A stretch of DNA of 64,000 nucleotides. It comes from Amycolatopsis solani. Lineage in GTDB: Bacteria; Actinomycetota; Actinomycetes; Mycobacteriales; Pseudonocardiaceae. Below are positions 56,231-64,000 of the stretch, piece by piece. Under the pieces are notes generated by a model that saw only the letters and a list, made by a program, of their open reading frames with translations, did not search any database and was not told the DNA's origin. Numbering within the stretch: the first letter of the stretch is position 1; every line of letters starts with the position of its first letter. Where the stretch lies: positions 682,001 through 746,000 of the forward strand of contig NZ_JAWQJT010000002.1 of NCBI RefSeq assembly GCF_033441515.1, in the 5' to 3' direction. Position numbers and translations under genes: made by a program.

Positions 56231-57046
56231 GTGTCGATTTCCACCACGGGCGTGCTCGCGCGCGCCCGGCCGGCCGGCAACCGGCCGCCGCGCAAGGTGC
56301 CGCGCCTCGATCTCCGGCGCTGGATCAGCCCGGTGGTGCTCGTGGCCGCCTGGCAGCTCGCGAGCGCCACCGGCGCCCTGCCGCCCGACAAGCTCAGTTC
56401 ACCGTGGACGGTCGTGCAGGCCGGCGTCGAAGTCGCGCGCAGCGGCGAACTCGGTGAAGCGTTCGCGGTTTCGCTCGGCCGCGTCGGCGCCGGGTTCGCG
56501 ATCGGCGCCGTCGTCGGCGTCGTGCTCGGCATCGTCGCCGGCCTGTCCCGCTGGGGTGAGGTGCTGGTCGACCCGCCGGTGCAGATGCTGCGCACGCTGC
56601 CGTTCCTCGGCCTGATCCCGCTGTTCATCCTGTGGTTCGGCATCGGCGAGGAAACGAAGATCGTGCTGGTCGCGCTCGGCGTGGCCTTCCCGCTCTACCT
56701 CAACGTCCACTCGGGAATCCGCGGCGCCGACCCGAACCTCGTCGAGGCTTCCCGCGCGCTCGGGTTCAGCCGCGCGGAACGGCTGTGGCACGTCGTCATC
56801 CCCGGTGCGCTGCCGCAGGCGCTCGTCGGGCTGCGGCAGTCGCTCGGCATCGCCTGGCTCGCGCTGATCGTCGGCGAGACGGTCAACGCCGACGCCGGGG
56901 TCGGCTACCTCATCAACAACGCGCGGGAGTTCCTGCGCACCGACGTCGTGGTCGTCGGCCTCGTCCTGTACGCCCTGCTCGGCCTGGTCACCGACGCGCT
57001 GGTCCGGCTGCTCGAACGGAAGGTGCTGCGGTGGCGAACCCGGTAG
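56231..57046 (+). CDS. ssuC: Alkanesulfonate ABC transporter permease
   Basis: The 271-aa protein is an SsuC/TauC-type permease with six membrane segments, the PWTVVQAGVEVARSGELGEA N-terminal block and the EAA loop ADPNLVEASRALGFSRAERL. GTG 56231 follows GGAG at 56221-56224, six nt away; the frame is open upstream to 56135 without support. It is the first gene of a four-gene sulfonate operon (permease, ATPase, binding protein, monooxygenase). Confidence 0.88.
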   Translation: MSISTTGVLARARPAGNRPPRKVPRLDLRRWISPVVLVAAWQLASATGALPPDKLSSPWTVVQAGVEVARSGELGEAFAVSLGRVGAGFAIGAVVGVVLGIVAGLSRWGEVLVDPPVQMLRTLPFLGLIPLFILWFGIGEETKIVLVALGVAFPLYLNVHSGIRGADPNLVEASRALGFSRAERLWHVVIPGALPQALVGLRQSLGIAWLALIVGETVNADAGVGYLINNAREFLRTDVVVVGLVLYALLGLVTDALVRLLERKVLRWRTR

Positions 57047-57735
57047 CCGAGGTCCGCGACCTCACGAAGCGGTTCGGCGACCGCACCGTCCTCAGTGGAC
57101 TCGACCTGACCGTGGAGCGCGGCGAGTTCGTCGCCCTGCTGGGCCGCAGCGGCTCCGGCAAGTCGACGCTGCTGCGCGTCCTGGCCGGCCTCGACGCCGA
57201 CGTCGAGGGAACCGCGGACGTCACCGGGACCGTCTCGGTCGCGTTCCAGCAGCCGAGACTGCTGCCGTGGCGGAAGGTCTGGCGCAACGTCGTCCTCGGC
57301 CTGCGCCAGGACGGCGTCAGCAAGGCCCGCAACCGGGCACTGGCCGAGAAAGCGCTTGCCGAGGTCCACCTGACCGAGCACGCCGACGACTGGCCGCTCA
57401 CGCTGTCCGGCGGGGAGGCGCAGCGCGTGTCGCTGGCCCGCGCGCTGGTGCGCGAACCCGATCTGCTGCTGCTCGACGAGCCGTTCGGTGCCCTCGACGC
57501 GCTGACCCGCATCGCGATGCACGGCCTGGTGCTGGACCTCTGGCGGCGGCACCGGCCGGGCGTGCTGCTGGTGACCCACGACGTCGACGAGGCCCTGCGC
57601 CTCGCCGACCGGGTCCTGGTACTCGACGGCGGCCGGATCGTGGCCACCCACCGGCCGCGTGAGACCGACGACCACGACGACTTCCGCCGGCGCGTGCTGG
57701 CCGACCTGGGAGTGACCGAAGATGCTGTGGCGTAG
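57031..57735 (+). CDS. ssuB: Alkanesulfonate ABC transporter ATPase
   Basis: The 234-aa protein has Walker A GRSGSGKSTLLRVLAG, Q-loop FQQPRLLPWRKV, signature TLSGGEAQRVSLARAL and Walker B LLLLDEPFGALDALTR, then VTHDVDEAL. The LLPW motif is characteristic of nitrate/sulfonate/taurine importers. GTG 57031 overlaps the permease gene by 16 nt, with GGAAGG upstream. Confidence 0.92.
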   Translation: MANPVAEVRDLTKRFGDRTVLSGLDLTVERGEFVALLGRSGSGKSTLLRVLAGLDADVEGTADVTGTVSVAFQQPRLLPWRKVWRNVVLGLRQDGVSKARNRALAEKALAEVHLTEHADDWPLTLSGGEAQRVSLARALVREPDLLLLDEPFGALDALTRIAMHGLVLDLWRRHRPGVLLVTHDVDEALRLADRVLVLDGGRIVATHRPRETDDHDDFRRRVLADLGVTEDAVA

Positions 57736-58732
57736 AGGAGTAGCCGTCGCGGCGGCCGCACTGGTGCTGGCCGGGTGCGGCTCGGCGGCCAGTACCGACC
57801 AGGCGGCCGTGCCGGGCCCGGTGAGCGCGGCGGACCTGGCGAAGGTCACGCTCAAGGTCGGTGACCAGAAGGGCGGCGTCAAGTCGCTGCTCACCGCGGC
57901 CGGCCAGCTGGACGGCCTGCCCTACAAGATCGAATGGTCCACGTTCACCTCGGGACCGCCGCTGCTGGAAGCGGCGTCGGCCGGCGCGATCGACATCGGC
58001 CGCGTCGGCAACACCCCGCCGATCTTCGCCGCCGCGGCGAAGGCCAAGATCGCTGTCGTCAGCGTCGCGCGCAGCAACGTCACGCGGGAGGCCGTCCTCG
58101 TCCCGCCCGACTCGCCGCTGACGGACGTCGCTTCGCTCAAGGGCAAGACGATCGGGGTCGCGAAGGGCAGCTCGGCGCACGGCCAGCTGCTGAACACGCT
58201 GCGCAACCACGGCCTGTCCACCAAGGACGTCAAGGTGAGCTTCCTGCAGCCGTCGGAGGCCTACGCCGCGTTCACCCAGCACACGATCGACGCGTGGGCG
58301 ATCTGGGACCCGTACACGGCACAGGCCGAGATCGAGGCGAAGGCACGGGTGCTCGCCGACGGGCGCGGGGCGTCCAACGGCCTGGCCTTCGAAACCGCGA
58401 GTACGACGGCGCTGGCCGACCCCGGCAAGAACTCGGCGATCCGCGACCTGGTGGTCCGGGTGGTCAAGGCGCAGAAGTGGGCCGACACGCACCGCCCGGA
58501 GTGGGCGGCGGCCTGGGCCAAGGAGACCGGGCTGAAGCTCGAAGTGGCGCGGAAGGCGGTGGACGCGGGCCGCGACCAGCCGATCGCGCTCGACGACTCC
58601 GTGATCGCGTCCGAGCAGCAGCTCGCGGACACCTTCACCGACGAGAAGACGCTGCCGGGCAAGGTGGACTTCGCGGCGTTCGTCGACCGGCGGTTCGCCC
58701 CCGACCTGGACCAGGCGAGGAGCAACGGATGA
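57722..58732 (+). CDS. ssuA: Alkanesulfonate-binding lipoprotein
   Basis: The 336-aa protein has a lipoprotein signal (VLAGC, Cys near residue 19) and an SsuA-type fold: VTLKVGDQKGGVKSLL, ALEAASAGAIDIGRVGNTPP-like region (LLEAASAGAIDIGRVGNTPP), LKGKTIGVAKGSSAHGQL, and WAIWDPYTAQAE. It binds an aliphatic sulfonate at the membrane surface for import. It overlaps the ATPase gene by 14 nt. Confidence 0.9.
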   Translation: MLWRRGVAVAAAALVLAGCGSAASTDQAAVPGPVSAADLAKVTLKVGDQKGGVKSLLTAAGQLDGLPYKIEWSTFTSGPPLLEAASAGAIDIGRVGNTPPIFAAAAKAKIAVVSVARSNVTREAVLVPPDSPLTDVASLKGKTIGVAKGSSAHGQLLNTLRNHGLSTKDVKVSFLQPSEAYAAFTQHTIDAWAIWDPYTAQAEIEAKARVLADGRGASNGLAFETASTTALADPGKNSAIRDLVVRVVKAQKWADTHRPEWAAAWAKETGLKLEVARKAVDAGRDQPIALDDSVIASEQQLADTFTDEKTLPGKVDFAAFVDRRFAPDLDQARSNG

Positions 58733-59832
58733 GCATCAGGCTGCACTGGTTCCTGCCCACCAGCGGCGACGGCCGCACGATCGTGGAACGCTTCCACGCC
58801 AACCGGTCCCAGGGCCCGTCGGCGCAGCGCCGGCCCGATCTCGACTACCTCGCCCAGGTCGCCCGGGCGGCCGAGCGCCAGGGTTTCGAAGGGGTGCTGA
58901 CCCCGACCGGCACGTGGTGCGAAGACGCCTGGCTCACCACGGCCGCGCTGATCCGCGAGACGACCCGGCTGAAGTTCCTGGTCGCGTTCCGCCCCGGCGT
59001 CATCTCCCCGACGCTCGCCGCCCAGATGGCGGGGACGTTCCAGCGGCTGTCCGAGGGGCGGGTGCTGCTCAACATCGTCACCGGCGGCGACGCCGTGGAG
59101 CAGCGGCGCTTCGGCGACTGGCACGAGCACGACGCCCGGTACGCCCGCACCGACGAGTTCCTGACCATCGTCCGCGGGGTGTGGTCGGGGCAGCCGTTCA
59201 CGTTCGAGGGCGAGCACCTGCGGGTCGAAGGCGCGACGACGCTGGCCGCGCCGGACCCGGTGCCGCCGATCTACTTCGGAGGCTCGTCGCCGGCCGCGCT
59301 GCCGGTCGCGGCCCGGCACGCCGACGTCTACCTGACCTGGGGCGAGCCGCCCGCGCAGGTCGCGGAGAAGATCGCGAAGGTGCGCGAGCTGGCCGGGGAC
59401 CGGCCGATCCGGTTCGGCGTGCGGCTGCACACGATCTCGCGCGACACCTCGGCCGAAGCCTGGGCGGAGGCGCAGAAGCTCCTGGACGCGCTGAGCCCGG
59501 ACCAGGTGGCCAAGGCGCAGGCACAGCTGGCGGCGAGCGAGTCGGTGGGGCAGCAGCGGATGGTCGCGCTGCACGGCGGCCGCACCGACGGCGGCGTCCG
59601 CGGGCTCGAGATCCACCCGAACCTGTGGGCCGGGGTCGGCCTGGTCCGCGGCGGCGCCGGCACCGCGCTGGTCGGCAGCCACGCCGAGGTCGCCGACTTG
59701 ATCGAGGAGTACCACAGCGTCGGCGTGAGCGAGTTCGTGCTGTCGGGCTACCCGCACCTGGAGGAGGCGTACTGGTTCGGCGACGGCGTCCGGCCCGAGC
59801 TGGCCCGCCGCGGATTGGTGAAGGAGTACTAA
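58729..59832 (+). CDS. ssuD: FMNH2-dependent alkanesulfonate monooxygenase
   Basis: The 367-aa luciferase-like protein starts MSIRLHWFLPTSGDGRTIVE and shows the SsuD blocks YLAQVARAAERQGFEGVLTP, GTWCEDAWLT, LNIVTGGDAVEQRRFGDW and YFGGSSPAALPVAARHADVY. It cleaves the C-S bond of alkanesulfonates to sulfite and aldehyde; FMNH2 would come from a reductase encoded elsewhere. The start overlaps the binding-protein stop as ATGA. The stop overlaps the convergent sortase gene by 4 nt. Confidence 0.93.
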   Translation: MSIRLHWFLPTSGDGRTIVERFHANRSQGPSAQRRPDLDYLAQVARAAERQGFEGVLTPTGTWCEDAWLTTAALIRETTRLKFLVAFRPGVISPTLAAQMAGTFQRLSEGRVLLNIVTGGDAVEQRRFGDWHEHDARYARTDEFLTIVRGVWSGQPFTFEGEHLRVEGATTLAAPDPVPPIYFGGSSPAALPVAARHADVYLTWGEPPAQVAEKIAKVRELAGDRPIRFGVRLHTISRDTSAEAWAEAQKLLDALSPDQVAKAQAQLAASESVGQQRMVALHGGRTDGGVRGLEIHPNLWAGVGLVRGGAGTALVGSHAEVADLIEEYHSVGVSEFVLSGYPHLEEAYWFGDGVRPELARRGLVKEY

Positions 59833-60422
59833 CCCCAGCGGGTCGAGGCGTAGACGACGATGTTGTCGCGGTACGAGCGTTTCGCCGCGTCGAAGCTGCC
59901 GCCACAGGTGATGAGCCGCAGCGCGCTGCCCGGCGCGGGCCCGTACACCGCGCCGGTCGGGAACGCGTCCTTCGGGTAGCGCTGGACGGCGTCCACGGCG
60001 AACCGGGTCTCCTGGCCGTCCGAGCGCGCGACGAACACCTGGTCGCCGCCACGCAGGTCGCGCAGCCGGAAGAACGGCGCCGGGCCGGACCGGGAGTCGA
60101 CGTGCGCGGCGATCACCGCCGGGCCGGGGTCGCCCGGGACCGGCCCGGCGGAGTACCAGCCGACGTCCTCGAAGCGCGCGGGTGCTTCGAGCTGGTGGTC
60201 CGCGCCCAGCCCGAGCGGGACGAGCGCGGCCGCGTCGACGCCGATGGCGGGGATCCGCAGCCGTACCGGGCGGACGTCGGGCGCGGCCGGCAGCGGCAGG
60301 GGCCCGGTCGCCACCGAGGACGCGGAGGGGGCCGGGGCGGCGGGTGGCGGCGCGGCCGGAGCCGCCGAACAGCCGGTGGCCAGCAGTGCGACGACGAGCA
60401 GGGTGGCGAGGTCAGCGCGCAC
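59829..60422 (-). CDS. Class E/F-like sortase
   Basis: The 197-aa protein has an N-terminal hydrophobic segment ending in a lipobox-like ATGC, a Pro/Ala linker and a sortase domain: RIPAIGVDAAALVPLGLGAD, the catalytic His in VIAAHVDSRSGPAPF, Cys in LRLITCGGSFD, and Arg in KRSYRDN. These three residues are the sortase triad. GTG 60422 is chosen because the signal then begins there; it overlaps the DUF4397 gene by 11 nt, so the pair is co-translated and the DUF4397 protein is the likely substrate. Confidence 0.85.
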   Translation of the reverse strand: MRADLATLLVVALLATGCSAAPAAPPPAAPAPSASSVATGPLPLPAAPDVRPVRLRIPAIGVDAAALVPLGLGADHQLEAPARFEDVGWYSAGPVPGDPGPAVIAAHVDSRSGPAPFFRLRDLRGGDQVFVARSDGQETRFAVDAVQRYPKDAFPTGAVYGPAPGSALRLITCGGSFDAAKRSYRDNIVVYASTRWG

Positions 60423-61245
60423 GAGCCGCCCGGCGTCCCGCGAGCAGCGCGGCCAGCAGCCCGGCCGCCGCCAGCGCCGGCCACAGCGGGATGGACGACG
60501 GCGCGGTGCCACCGCCGCCGGTCTCGACGCCGAGCTTCGGCGGTTCGGGCAGCGACGCGCCGTCGGAGATGGGGTTCGCCTTCAGCGTGCCGGCGTTCTC
60601 GGTGACCAGCAGTGTCGTCGACGACCCGGCCTTGACGTCGACGTCGGCGCTCGACTTCACCGCGCCACCGGACAGCTGCAGCGGCCAGCGCCCTTCCGGG
60701 ACGTCCACATAGGACGAAGTCTGGCCGTAGGCCGCGTTCTGCGCGAGGGTGACGCCCTGCGGCCCGGCGACGGTGACCGGCGCGATCGCCGCCGACCCTT
60801 CGACGACCCGGACGCGGCCCCGGCCGGCGGCGGGCGGGGTCAGGTCGTCGGTGACCAGGTCGCCCTTGAGCGTCCCGTCGGGTCCGTTCGCGAAGACCAG
60901 CAACGAATAGGCGCTGCGCTCGGCGACCTCGATGGTGGCCGTCAGCGCGGGCGGCGTGCTCGAGGAGGCGTCGGCGGGCCGCATCGACAGCGTGTACTTG
61001 CCGGGGTCCAGCGAGGAGTACGGCGTGACCGCGCCGTAGCCCGCCTTGCGGATGACGACCTTCTCGGCCTGCCCGAAGGGGGCGAAGTAGATGTCCACCG
61101 GCGGCACCTTCGGCGAGAGGTGGCCGACCCGGATCCAGCCGACGCCCGGGCCGGGCGCGGTCGCCGCCTCAGCCGTCACCGGCGTGAGCGCGACGAGAAG
61201 GAGGGCCGCGGCGGTCAGCCCGCCGGGTCTGAGCAGGGTGCGCAT
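60412..61245 (-). CDS. Secreted DUF4397 protein with sortase-like C-terminal signal
   Basis: The 277-aa protein has a signal peptide (MRTLLRPGGLTAAALLLVAL, cleavage near AEAA) and a DUF4397 beta-sandwich pair (WIRVGHLSPKVPPVDIYFAP, GYGAVTPYSSLDPGKYTLSM, GRVRVVEGSAAIAPVTVAG, AYGQTSSYVDVPEGRWPLQL). The C-terminus reads LGVETGGGG, then a hydrophobic span (LWPALAAAGLLAALLAG) and RRAARAR, the three-part layout of a sortase-anchored protein with ETG in place of the usual motif. The sortase gene overlaps its end. Function beyond cell-surface display is unknown. Confidence 0.82.
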   Translation of the reverse strand: MRTLLRPGGLTAAALLLVALTPVTAEAATAPGPGVGWIRVGHLSPKVPPVDIYFAPFGQAEKVVIRKAGYGAVTPYSSLDPGKYTLSMRPADASSSTPPALTATIEVAERSAYSLLVFANGPDGTLKGDLVTDDLTPPAAGRGRVRVVEGSAAIAPVTVAGPQGVTLAQNAAYGQTSSYVDVPEGRWPLQLSGGAVKSSADVDVKAGSSTTLLVTENAGTLKANPISDGASLPEPPKLGVETGGGGTAPSSIPLWPALAAAGLLAALLAGRRAARAR

Positions 61246-61262
61246 GGGAGGTCCTTTCGCCG

Positions 61263-63086
61263 TCAGGGTGAGGAGAACGGGACCAGCAGTCCCGGGGGTG
61301 CGAACAGCGGGTACGTGACGAGCACGCCGTCGGCCGTTTCGGTGACCGAGGACGGGCGGAACAGGTCGCGCTGGCCGGTGTAGAACGCGGCCACGGCGTC
61401 CTTGGCCGCCGTCAGGAGCACCCGGCGGCGTGGCTGCCCGGCGGGGTCTTCGCCGGGGACGGCGGGGAACGCCCCGACGCTGACCGGCCGGATCGCCGCG
61501 AGCGCGGCGATCGTCGCGATCAGCCGCGGGTCGACGTGGCCCGCGCGCAGCACGGCGGAGGCGTCCGGGGGCAGGCTGATCCGCGTCGACGCCGCGAGGG
61601 CTTCGCCCGCGTGGGTGCGGGCGGACTCCTCCGACGGCGCGGCCGGGTCGGCGGCGGGCAGGCCGAGGCGCGAGATGGTGACCGCGCGGTCGCCGGTGCC
61701 GAACACCGCGGTCACGCCGGCCTCCGCCAGAGCGGCGCCGACGGCCGGGTGGCGGCCGCGGACTTCGGCCGTGCCGCCGGCGAAGACCGCCCACTCGGCG
61801 GGCGGGCAGGTGGCCGCGCACGCGGCGGGCGGGACGAGCAGCCCGGTCGGCCAGCCGGCCTTGGCGAGTTCCGCCCAGGCGCCGTCGTCGACCAGGACCC
61901 GGGCGCCGGAAGCGTTGGCGCGCAACCACTCCTGGGCTCCGGCCAGCGGTCCGGCGCGGTCGGTCGTCGGGTGCAGGGCCGGGTAGCCGTAGCTCCAGCC
62001 GGCGGCGACCACGGCGAGGAGGACGACCGCGGCCGGCACCGTCCCGGGACGGCGGCCGGGGTGCCACCGGTGCGCCGGGACGCGTTGCCGGGACACGGCT
62101 TGGACGACCGCGGCCAGCAGCAGCGGGGTGAGGGGCAGCAGCAGCGCGAGCACGGCGGTGTCCGGCACGCCGGGCACGAACAAGGCCGCGACCAGAAGCA
62201 GGCCCGACACCGCGAACGGCCGCAAGGCGGTCACGGCCAGCGCGGCCACCAGCGCCATCGTCGAGAGCACCGCCCACGCCGGGTCGAGGGCGACCCAGTC
62301 GGCGATCGACGGGCGGCCGCCGTCGGCGAGGTGCGGCCGGAGCACGCCGGCCGCCGGGCCGAACGCGAGGCCCAGCCCGAGGTTGAGCAGCACCGCCACC
62401 AAGGCCGCGCGGGCGGGCGCGCGGCGCACCAGCAGCCAGCCCGCCGCGGGCAGGAAGACCAGCGCCAGCGGCGAAGTGAGCACGGCCGCGAGCAGGCAGA
62501 GCGCGGCCAGCGCGTCGTGCCGGATCCGGGCTCCGGGCGTGGTGACGAGCACCAGCGCGCCGAGTGCCCACACCACCGCCAGGTGTTCGACGACGACCAG
62601 CCGGTGCAGGCCGAGCGCGAGCGGGGACGCCGCGAGCAGCAGCACCGCGGCCGCCGCCGCCCACCGCGTCAAGCCGAGCCGGCGCGCCAGGAACCAGAGC
62701 AGCAGGGCGCTGAGCAGCGCGGCGACGAGCACCGCTTCGCGGACGGCCGCCAGCGCCGACGCCGACCGCCCGAACGCGTCGGTGACCATGGTGTAGGCCG
62801 AAAGCTGCCACCAGCCGAACGGGCTGACCCCGGCGCCGCCCGCGTCGGTGAACGGGGTGAGGTGGCCGAGCGCGTAGGCGTGGGCGACGTTCGAGGCCTC
62901 GGCGGGCAGGGCCGGCGCGGGCGCGGCGAGGTACAGCACCCGCAGGCCACCGGCCAGCGCCAGGAGCGCGAGCACGATGTCGAGCGACAGCAGCCGGTGC
63001 GCGGCGGAGAAGCCGGTGACCGCCGGTCCGGGAAGCGTCGCGGGGGAGCGGCCCTGGTCGGTCGTCCCCCGGCTGTGCTGGGCCAT
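61263..63086 (-). CDS. Polytopic membrane glycosyltransferase-like protein
   Basis: The 607-aa protein has about ten to twelve hydrophobic segments in its first 370 residues and a soluble C-terminal domain. The start of the first loop has acidic and aromatic residues (PAEASNVAHAYALGHLTPFT), the layout of GT39/ArnT-like polyprenyl-phosphate-sugar transferases, although the expected DE pair is weak (AEAS). Assignment is tentative. It is 17 nt upstream of the DUF4397 gene on the same strand, so it may glycosylate that surface protein. Confidence 0.55.
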   Translation of the reverse strand: MAQHSRGTTDQGRSPATLPGPAVTGFSAAHRLLSLDIVLALLALAGGLRVLYLAAPAPALPAEASNVAHAYALGHLTPFTDAGGAGVSPFGWWQLSAYTMVTDAFGRSASALAAVREAVLVAALLSALLLWFLARRLGLTRWAAAAAVLLLAASPLALGLHRLVVVEHLAVVWALGALVLVTTPGARIRHDALAALCLLAAVLTSPLALVFLPAAGWLLVRRAPARAALVAVLLNLGLGLAFGPAAGVLRPHLADGGRPSIADWVALDPAWAVLSTMALVAALAVTALRPFAVSGLLLVAALFVPGVPDTAVLALLLPLTPLLLAAVVQAVSRQRVPAHRWHPGRRPGTVPAAVVLLAVVAAGWSYGYPALHPTTDRAGPLAGAQEWLRANASGARVLVDDGAWAELAKAGWPTGLLVPPAACAATCPPAEWAVFAGGTAEVRGRHPAVGAALAEAGVTAVFGTGDRAVTISRLGLPAADPAAPSEESARTHAGEALAASTRISLPPDASAVLRAGHVDPRLIATIAALAAIRPVSVGAFPAVPGEDPAGQPRRRVLLTAAKDAVAAFYTGQRDLFRPSSVTETADGVLVTYPLFAPPGLLVPFSSP

Positions 63087-63181
63087 TGGACGGATCGTAG
63101 CCGCTCCCGATCACCGGTCCAGCTCGGGACGATTACGTCAGCCGGACGGCCTAGAGGCGGGAAAAGCGTTGTCCCGCAAGA

Positions 63182-63967
63182 TTATTTCCGACTGTCCCGA
63201 GTGGAGCCGGAAAGTGTCCGGGTCAGCGCGAGCGCGACCGTCCGGACGGCGGGCGCGACCCGTTCGGTCCGCATCCGGTTGGCCCAGCCGGAAATCGACA
63301 CGGCGGCGACCGCGACGCCGTGGGAGTCGAGCAGCGGGCTCGCCGCGCACACGACGCCGACGCCGGATTCCTCGCGCTCCAAGGCGATCCCGTCCTCGCG
63401 GACCCGGGTGAGCTGACGGCGAAGCAGGCCGGGCGCGGTGATCGTCTTCGGGCTCAACCTGGGCAATCCGGCGTCGATCACCTGGTTCACCACGGATTCC
63501 GGAGAAAACGCGAGGATCGCCTTGCCGACTCCGGTGGCGTGCGCGGGGAACCGGCCGCCGATGCGCGAGGGCAGCGTCGGCGCGTCCGGACCGCGCAGGA
63601 CGTCCAGGTAGACCACTTCGGTGCCTTCGAGCATCGCGAGGTGGACGGTGTTGCGCGTGGCTTCGCGGAGGTCGGCGAGGTAGGGGCGGGCCGCCTCGAC
63701 CAGCCCCCGGCGGGGTGAGGCCAGCTGGCCGATTTCGAACAGCCGCAGCCCGAGCCGCACCGCGCCGTCGTCGCGCTCGAGGAGGCCGGTGCCGGTGAGG
63801 TGCCCGACGAGCCGGTGCACCGTCGTCTTCGCCAGCCCGGTCCGGCGGGCCAGTTCGGAGACGCCGAGTGCCTCGTCACCGGGCCGGAAGGCTTCCAGGA
63901 GCGCGGTGAGCCGGGCCGCGACGAGGCCGTCGCCGCTCGCGCCGTCGTTCCGCCCAGCGGTACGCAT
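63182..63967 (-). CDS. IclR-family regulator
   Basis: The 261-aa protein has an N-terminal winged helix (LGVSELARRTGLAKTTVHRL, VGHLTGTGLLERDDGAVRLG) and the IclR ligand domain (LADLREATRNTVHLAMLEGT, PAHATGVGKAILAFSP, GVVCAASPLLDSHGVAVAAVS). It senses a small metabolite, unknown here. ATG 63967 is used; GTG 63988 is an alternative. Its target is not evident: the neighbouring genes on the left are on the same strand, and the right side is outside the window. Confidence 0.88.
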   Translation of the reverse strand: MRTAGRNDGASGDGLVAARLTALLEAFRPGDEALGVSELARRTGLAKTTVHRLVGHLTGTGLLERDDGAVRLGLRLFEIGQLASPRRGLVEAARPYLADLREATRNTVHLAMLEGTEVVYLDVLRGPDAPTLPSRIGGRFPAHATGVGKAILAFSPESVVNQVIDAGLPRLSPKTITAPGLLRRQLTRVREDGIALEREESGVGVVCAASPLLDSHGVAVAAVSISGWANRMRTERVAPAVRTVALALTRTLSGSTRDSRK

Positions 63968-64000
63968 GGGTTGAGTGTGCCCGATCACCCGCGCGAGTGT

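Overview
The window is very GC-rich and densely packed with genes. It carries IdeR/DmdR1-type iron boxes, DasR-type (dre) sites, PaaX and IclR regulators and many GTG/TTG starts. This points to a filamentous actinomycete; the gene families and the long palindromes fit Amycolatopsis or a close Pseudonocardiaceae relative (inference, not a database result).

Layout. 1-8 kb: secreted GH25 muramidase, a shortened GerW-like membrane protein, a secreted SGNH hydrolase, a ClpX-type zinc-finger/HTH protein behind a strong palindrome, an ATP-grasp ligase coupled to a predicted papain-like protein, and tRNA-Pro(GGG). 7-12.5 kb: a secreted alginate-lyase-family protein and a GH18 chitinase, both with DasR-like boxes, then an enoyl-CoA hydratase/PaaX pair. 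12.6-14.8 kb: an ABC-F protein with an overlapping leader ORF, then a GNAT acetyltransferase. 14.9-20 kb: sugar ABC importer with a GH36 alpha-galactosidase.

20-50 kb is a hydroxamate siderophore locus: formyltransferase and ornithine N-monooxygenase (divergent, two iron boxes); Fe-siderophore ATPase and two permeases; one giant five-module NRPS (about 6,061 aa, three N-methyltransferases inside adenylation domains); a PanD aspartate decarboxylase 2 nt downstream; a TAT/lipoprotein siderophore-binding protein; an MbtH-like protein; and a heterodimeric ABC exporter with its own iron box. Reading the A-domain pockets gives X - Ser - X - beta-amino acid - Y, with X, Ser and X predicted N-methylated. 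The module-4 pocket has the aspartate shift typical of beta-alanine domains, and PanD makes beta-alanine. With X and Y as N5-hydroxyornithines, one possibly formylated, the product would be an N-methylated, beta-alanine-containing tris-hydroxamate peptide. There is no thioesterase, so the last hydroxyornithine may leave by cyclising.

50-64 kb: DMT permease, a second DinB-like protein, a TetR/quinone-oxidoreductase divergon, a RibD-type reductase, an XRE regulator divergent from a small unknown protein, an MBL-fold hydrolase, an ssuCBAD alkanesulfonate operon, a sortase/DUF4397/membrane glycosyltransferase-like operon and an IclR regulator.

The most unusual signals are two perfect palindromic elements inserted in frame inside the NRPS gene, a recurrent 11-bp palindrome TCCAC(A/T)GTGGA, the uncharacterised ATP-grasp/papain-like pair, and mirror-image degeneracy of the two exporter ATPase subunits.
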